A DNA stretch of 13,386 nucleotides from Tieghemiomyces parasiticus (lineage: Eukaryota > Kickxellomycota > Dimargaritomycetes > Dimargaritales > Dimargaritaceae). The notes beneath the pieces were generated by a model that ran no database searches, was not told where the DNA came from, and saw nothing but the letters and a program-made list of their open reading frames with translations. The stretch spans positions 1-13,386 of the forward strand of contig JANBPT010001150.1 of assembly GCA_027575765.1 (NCBI GenBank), given 5' to 3'. Shown here piece by piece: positions 8,441 through 13,386 of the stretch. Both the position numbers and the translations under genes were made by a program. Within the stretch, counting starts at the first letter, position 1, and the number at the start of each line of letters is the position of its first letter.

Positions 8441-9953
8441 CTGCGATGCGTTGGTAAATCTTGGTCCAAATTAGGCTGCTGATCTTCTACCCTCCCCCCA
8501 CCTCAATAAACAGTATCCTCCCTCCGTAAATGGTTTACTCATGGTTGCTGACATGGCAGCTCGGCAGAGGCCAGTGTATAATTTGTACAGGCCAAGACGA
8601 GGAGGGTTTGGTGGTGGATTTATTTGGCGTCGCTTAGGGAGCCAAGAGTGTGGCAAGAGACGCTGACAGTTATTCTTTACGGGTTCACCTTGGCAGCTCC
8701 ATGAGTGTGAGGAGAGGTGGCAAAGATCGTCCCTCTCATCTCTGTTATCCTAGTTTTTCAGATGCTCCTGGGCGCTCGTCTAATAATACTGATGTAACTG
8801 GCGGATTCTGTCCCCCCTCCATAATGCTAGAGGTCCCCGCCGTTAATAACCGCCCCGATTGCTGACTGCTAACGAGCTCAATAGCCTGCCCTTTTCCGTA
8901 TATCTCAAAAAATCCATGTTGAGCCGAATGCGACTGATAAATCTAGTATGTCAATGCGCACTTTTCTTTTAGCGGCGGTAATCACAAAGACCGCGTCAAC
9001 TTAGAGTGTAGATAAAATGGAGAGAGGGATTCGGTGTGTCGGTCAGGGCAAAGTAGATACTACAAAACGTATAAGGTCGATATGTGCATAGTATTCTGTA
9101 CCCAATCTGGCAAGGCACCTGCCCAATCGCATGGACGCGACAGTGATTGCGGGAATCCCTTTATAGACGCAGTGGAAAATAGCACTATCGTCAGCACTAA
9201 TGGAATGATACAGCCGGCTCTTTATCCCTGGCAGTCCCAAAGTACAAGCGGTCGATGTGGGACTTGGTTGGCCACAATCCCAAGGGCGGAGAGATGCGCG
9301 AACAGGCCCGCTAGTATTACCAAAAGAGTCCAGGTCACCACAGTCGGCCAATCAGCCGCCTGCTAAGGTTTCCTTTGATGTCCTGGCCACCGCTGAAGTA
9401 TATGTGAGGGGTGGGATGGAGAGTGGGTCACTCTGGCAGCAATCTAGCGTAGAATCGAGAAGGGCGCTCGTGTAGATAGCACCGGTTTGTCTAGCGAGAG
9501 TAAAGAAAGAGTTAGAGTCCAGACGTCGGCTTTTGCTCCCAATCGTGGTAGGGGGTACTCCTGTGTTCGTCGTCAGGTGGCAACACAGCTTCTCCCCACG
9601 CCCGGCGGCCCCCTCTCCCCTTGCGTCTCGATCCTGCAGCCGTTTGCCGCCGCCGACCTCATCCATTCACTCCCGCATGCCTTCCCTGGTGTCCGCCACT
9701 GATGGCCATATCCGGTCGGAGTTAGGTGGCTAGGAAATAAGGCAACGTCCCGCCCTCTCCCTTGCTCGACCATCTGAAGATAATAGACAAGCGCTGTTCA
9801 GGAGGCCGGGCTCGTACTACCGTGGTCGTGTCGTACCAAAAACGTAGTTTAGGATCCGCGTAGAGTCGTTGTATGTAGTCTGCTTCTGCCTTGGCCGTGT
9901 CACCTTGGCGTTGCCGGCCGAACCAGCAGTAACCAATAACTCGGTGCGGTCGC

Positions 9954-9961
9954 GGGGGGGG
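9954..9961. repeat. G8 homopolymer tract
   Basis: Eight consecutive G within a CpG-rich stretch (GGTCGC precedes and CGCTACG follows). Confidence 0.95.
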
Positions 9962-10920
9962 CGCTACGTGGAGATGGCAAGTCGGTCAGCACCCTGATTC
10001 GCCAGTGTAGTCTTTGGCTACTACTGGGTCGCCAGCACCTTTGTACTCCCCACATACCGCATCATTCCGCTTTGCCGCCGTGCTCCCTGGTGTCACCGAC
10101 AAGCCCCAATCCACCCGGCCTAGCCCACGCTTCCTGTCGATGGCCCATCGGCCAAGTCTATGCATGGCGTACATTTGGGTCACATTTGCCGGCCTAACCT
10201 TAGGTCCGCCAAAAATAATCTACGCATACACCGGTCTTACGGGTGGTTCCGGTGGAAACAGCGAGTGCAAGACTGCCAGTTGCTAATCTTTGATTGGCAT
10301 TATCGCTCTCTCCAAGACCCAGCACTTACGCTGCTATTTTTTATATTGGTCGGTGTGAAAAGGATGGGAACCGGGACGTTAATTTAGACAATTGTGTTGT
10401 GATCTCTCCTCCCAGGGTGATCTCAGTCCGCGACTCCGCCACCTCTGTATCCACTCCCTCTCCCCGCGCCTTTCGCGTGCATATCTAATCCCCACTATCC
10501 AGAGATTTCGGTGCCGCGTTCTCGGGTTGAACAGCCGCTGGTCCACGCGCACGCACATAATCAACCCCGCTTTAGGTAAATGCCTAGTGCACTCTATTGC
10601 CCGGGAGGAGAAGAAGGTTATTATGATGACTAAATCGCGTAGGGTGGCTTACCTTTGACGCTCCTTGGAATCGTGACGGGTAAGGGCACGAATAAACGGT
10701 CTAATGTACACTTTAGGCGGCGGAGAGACGCTGCCCCTGGTCGTTTTGCATGCCAAGCTGCTGTATGGCCCCATAAGTGCCCTAAATCTGGTATTCGGGA
10801 TTGTATGTGTGGAGTGATTCTCGGCTTTGGAGATGTGCGATAATTGTGCGAAGGGTCGAAAACAAGCCGGTCGGCCGAGCATCCAGTGATGTGTGGTAAA
10901 AAACAGAAAGCGGAGGAGAA

Positions 10921-10930
10921 GGGGGGGGGG
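10921..10930. repeat. G10 homopolymer tract
   Basis: Ten consecutive G preceded by a purine run (AAAGCGGAGGAGAA). It lies inside the minus-strand open frame 10630-11112, where it forces Pro-Pro-Pro; a slippage-prone run there weakens the case for that frame being a gene. Confidence 0.95.
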
Positions 10931-11445
10931 AAGGTGGCTTTAGGGTACCGCTCAAGGGTTAGTGCGTGCGTGGGCCTGACAAGGCGGCCAACGTTGTGCC
11001 GCAAGGGAACTATGAATTCCCATTTGCTTTGTCTATTACACCGGTAGGGTAAGCGAACCGACAGGGTAGTAGCCAAGATCACTGGGACTGTATGCACCAT
11101 TCTGGCTACCAATCTCGGCTATCAAAGGGAAAAAAACGACATTGCATGAACTTACGTACTGGCATCCCGAGAGGGTGAGCATATAGGCAGGATAAGGTGC
11201 GGATGGAGGGACCCGTGTCGACGTCAGGGGCATCACGGACCGCAGCTGGAGCTTGGGTGCCGTCGGGCAGCCGAGGGCTGTTGACCACGTTCTATGCAAC
11301 CTCGCTCTAGACGTCCGCTACAGTCCAGGGTTCAGTCCACACAGGTATGATGAAGAATAGCCTTGATTTGGCCTGTATGCTCTCGTTCAGCATGATACCC
11401 CCGCCTTCATGCACGTCCTCCTTTATCTCTAGGCGATTGAGCCGG

Positions 11446-11462
11446 CCCCGATACGATCGGGG
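11446..11462. repeat. Short GC-rich hairpin
   Basis: CCCCGAT (11446-11452), loop ACG, and ATCGGGG (11456-11462) form a perfect seven-pair stem. No T tract follows and no gene end is nearby, so it is not called a terminator. Confidence 0.6.
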
Positions 11463-11991
11463 TGATGGACAAGGCAGCGCCAATAGCGCACCCTAGCCGG
11501 TCGCATCGACGCTGCTGCCCCCGACCGCCAGCTTGTCCGCATACCGTTTTACTATGTATGTGTTCAAGGCACCGCTCGGTCCGCAGGGCCTCCCAATCCG
11601 CCCCCCACGCCCATCTTGCGAATATAGTTTAATAATTCCTTATACGCCTGCCTAGAGAAGTATCCCCGGACCGACGAAAGATCAGCGTCCGACCGGTTCA
11701 GTATACTTTCCCACTACCACCGCCACTGGTTCAACCGCCCGCCTGCTTGTCTCCGCTACTGACGTGACCTTACTTCGAGACACCCCGCTCTGACCACCGC
11801 GATCTTTGACATCCGTCCTCTCATTCATGCCCGCCCGCACACAGGCCATGTCCCAGTAGAACAGCTCGTGAAGGGCACAGATAATGGCTGCTAGACGGTC
11901 CTCAGTTGGTGGTTTTGATTTTATTTTCTGAGGCCTACATTGGTCGGGACCACTGTCACCCTCAGCACCTGCCCACCTCCTCCTTATCTCA
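11463..11991. other. No recognisable gene
   Basis: A minus-strand open frame at 11682-12011 (109 codons) spans the end of this stretch. It has no motif I recognise, and its first codons read through the C10 run as Gly-Gly-Gly. Nothing else stands out. Confidence 0.45.
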
Positions 11992-12001
11992 CCCCCCCCC
12001 C
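11992..12001. repeat. C10 homopolymer tract
   Basis: Ten consecutive C at the start of the long pyrimidine-rich block that runs to the window edge. Confidence 0.95.
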
Positions 12002-13386
12002 AACCATGCATATACTCAGCGGGTCTCGATTTTTTTTACCCACTTCACGTTTCCCAACCTGAGTACGACTTCTCGCCTATTTCCTCACCACCTCGTCCCC
12101 ACCGTCCAACCTTTATTGCTCGGTCCTCCGCCTTGCTTTCGCAGCCTGGCTGGCCTCTCTCAACGTTCGGGGCGTTCTGGATTCGGCCATTTCCCTGTCC
12201 ACACTACTGCCGACTGTCGTCACCTACCGCTCACTCACGTCCTGCCCCTCGTCTCTTTCCTGTTCGTTGTGGCTCAGCGGGTTGACAACTCACCACCGTC
12301 CTCCGTCCCATATTAATTTTCCCCCTCGTAGTCTCTCATAAGCTTTGCCGTCTATTTTTACCCAGCGGCCCATGGTATAAAAAGACCCCCCTCACCCTCC
12401 CCTTCCATGATTCGATGCATGTCTCTCTCCTACATCTCATTCTCTGGTTTCTATAAATTGATTTAAGCACGCCGCCCGGCGTCCATCTCCCCCCTCTGCT
12501 TTCGCACACCTCAATTACTTGTTCCACCTGGCCCGCCACCCGACCCGCTTTTACTTTCCCACACCCTACGCCGCTTTACCCGGCACCCTCTGCACATCTA
12601 GCGCTACGGCGTCTCTCGTCAGTCGTCGTCGCCCGCCTCCTCCTTTTTTTCCGCTTGTGGCCGACTGCATATCCGCGAATTCACTTTGAGTGCGCCTCTG
12701 CCCACTCCTTTCCGGGCACCAACCCTGTCCACTGACCCGAGCCTTGGCCCCCTGCCGTAATTTTATGGTTGCGCATTACGGCGGTCGCCTTCTTTTCCCG
12801 CTGCCTCCTCTCTCTCCTTCACAATCCGCCCTGGCTCGCCCTTCCACACTTTCCCTATTTTTGCGCTAACTTTTTCACCTATTGGATATTCTTTTCCGAA
12901 CTTCACTCAGAATATTTACTTTCCTCTGTACCTAACTTGCCCCTCCGTGTCCGCCCGTCACGCTTGCTCCCCTGTACCAGTACTCTGGACTGTACACGTA
13001 CCAACTTTTATCCACCCCCACGTCTAGCGTTGAAGCTTTGTCGTGCAAGTGTGCGCCCGTCGACTCCATTGAAGTGTCAACCACCTCAGGGTCCTGCAAG
13101 TATTTGCCGCTGTGCTGTCCAAACACCCTCTCCGTCATTCCGTGCCGTCCCATTTGTTCGGCCGACGGGGGTTTCTATCCTAACCTTGCGAGTCACCCGA
13201 CGTGCCAAACCTCCGGCGTCTAGAGATCTTTAGACTCCGCCGCACGGTTATTGGTCAACGATATTCCCGCTCCTTTCCCCGCCCCTCCAACCTGCCGCAA
13301 GCCTGACGCCCCCATTAACCACAGTGCCCCAATCAGCCTTCGAGGTCATCCTCCACCCCTTCCCCTGCCGCCGCCTTTGCGCCACC
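12002..13386. other. Pyrimidine-rich block, no recognisable gene
   Basis: Sixty-base lines counted by hand give 72% (12061), 65% (12121), 72% (12541), 78% (12781), 53% (13021) and 72% (13261) pyrimidine on the plus strand. The strand asymmetry is therefore sustained to the right edge, with a weak patch near 13.0-13.1 kb. The largest open frames (11906-12316 and 12769-13233, plus) give Pro/Ser/Leu/Arg-rich products explained by this composition. The opposing minus-strand frame 12932-13153 lies in the weak patch and shows no known motif. A T8 run is at 12030-12037. Confidence 0.65.

Larger units (their letters stand above)
8441..11445. other. No recognisable gene
   Basis: The longest open frames are 10630-11112 minus (160 codons) and two opposed frames at about 9034-9366 plus and 9043-9351 minus. 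Each overlaps frames on the opposite strand. None shows a family motif, signal peptide or recognisable domain, and lengths are near what chance allows for 13.4 kb in six frames at roughly balanced base composition. G8 lies at 9954-9961 and G10 at 10921-10930. The stretch is visibly CpG-rich compared with the mariner element. Confidence 0.5.

Noticed and set aside
10655..10843. Basic plus-strand frame with an Arg-rich stretch resembling a ribosomal protein
   Set aside because: The resemblance is only to basic composition; no ribosomal family signature could be named, and it is antisense to another open frame.
10630..11112. 160-codon minus-strand open frame, the longest in the window
   Set aside because: No motif or domain is visible, frames open on both strands across it, a G10 run lies inside it, and the length is near the chance maximum for this much six-frame sequence.
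11320..11340. tRNA T-loop-like GGTTCAGTCC
   Set aside because: It departs from the TΨC consensus and has no upstream anticodon arm or D-loop, nor a matching acceptor stem.
12769..13233. 154-codon plus-strand open frame near the right edge
   Set aside because: It lies in a pyrimidine-rich block, where stops are rare because all three stop codons need purines; the product is low-complexity.

Overview
The window looks like gene-poor, repeat-eroded eukaryotic DNA. I find no intact protein-coding gene, tRNA, rRNA, CRISPR array or bacterial-style operon. Open frames are short (none above about 160 codons), fall in all six frames, and mostly read as low-complexity Pro/Ser/Leu or Arg/Gly strings that follow strand composition. 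The one confident feature is a decayed mariner (Tc1/mariner superfamily, DD34D) DNA transposon at about 1500-2480 on the plus strand. Mariner elements of this type are best known from animals. Two weaker coding fossils, a PIF/Harbinger-like transposase scrap and a protein-kinase-like scrap, carry some wording also seen in fungal (basidiomycete) proteins. I therefore leave the host as 'eukaryote, animal or fungus not resolved'.

Layout. 1-485: pyrimidine-rich, no gene. About 486-660 (minus): possible PIF/Harbinger transposase fragment. 670-1490: nothing recognised. 1500-2480 (plus): mariner fossil. Its transposase is legible only by moving through at least five reading-frame segments, has in-frame stops, and has Asn where the first catalytic Asp belongs. 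2480-7160: no gene; two C9 tracts 60 bp apart near 4.85-4.9 kb. 7167-7195: two adjacent 12-bp palindromes. 7561-7680: purine-rich block. 7880-8006 (plus): possible kinase catalytic-loop/DFG remnant. 8043-8068: a C9/G10 hairpin. 8369-8440: a cluster of palindromes. 8441-11990: no gene, CpG-rich, with G8 and G10 runs and a small GC hairpin. 11992-13386: strongly pyrimidine-rich, beginning with a C10 run.

No set of genes works together here. What holds interest is the decay pattern: a CpG-poor mariner island beside CpG-rich DNA, many pure C/G homopolymers, and large blocks of purine/pyrimidine strand asymmetry. I did not find a convincing undescribed gene system.
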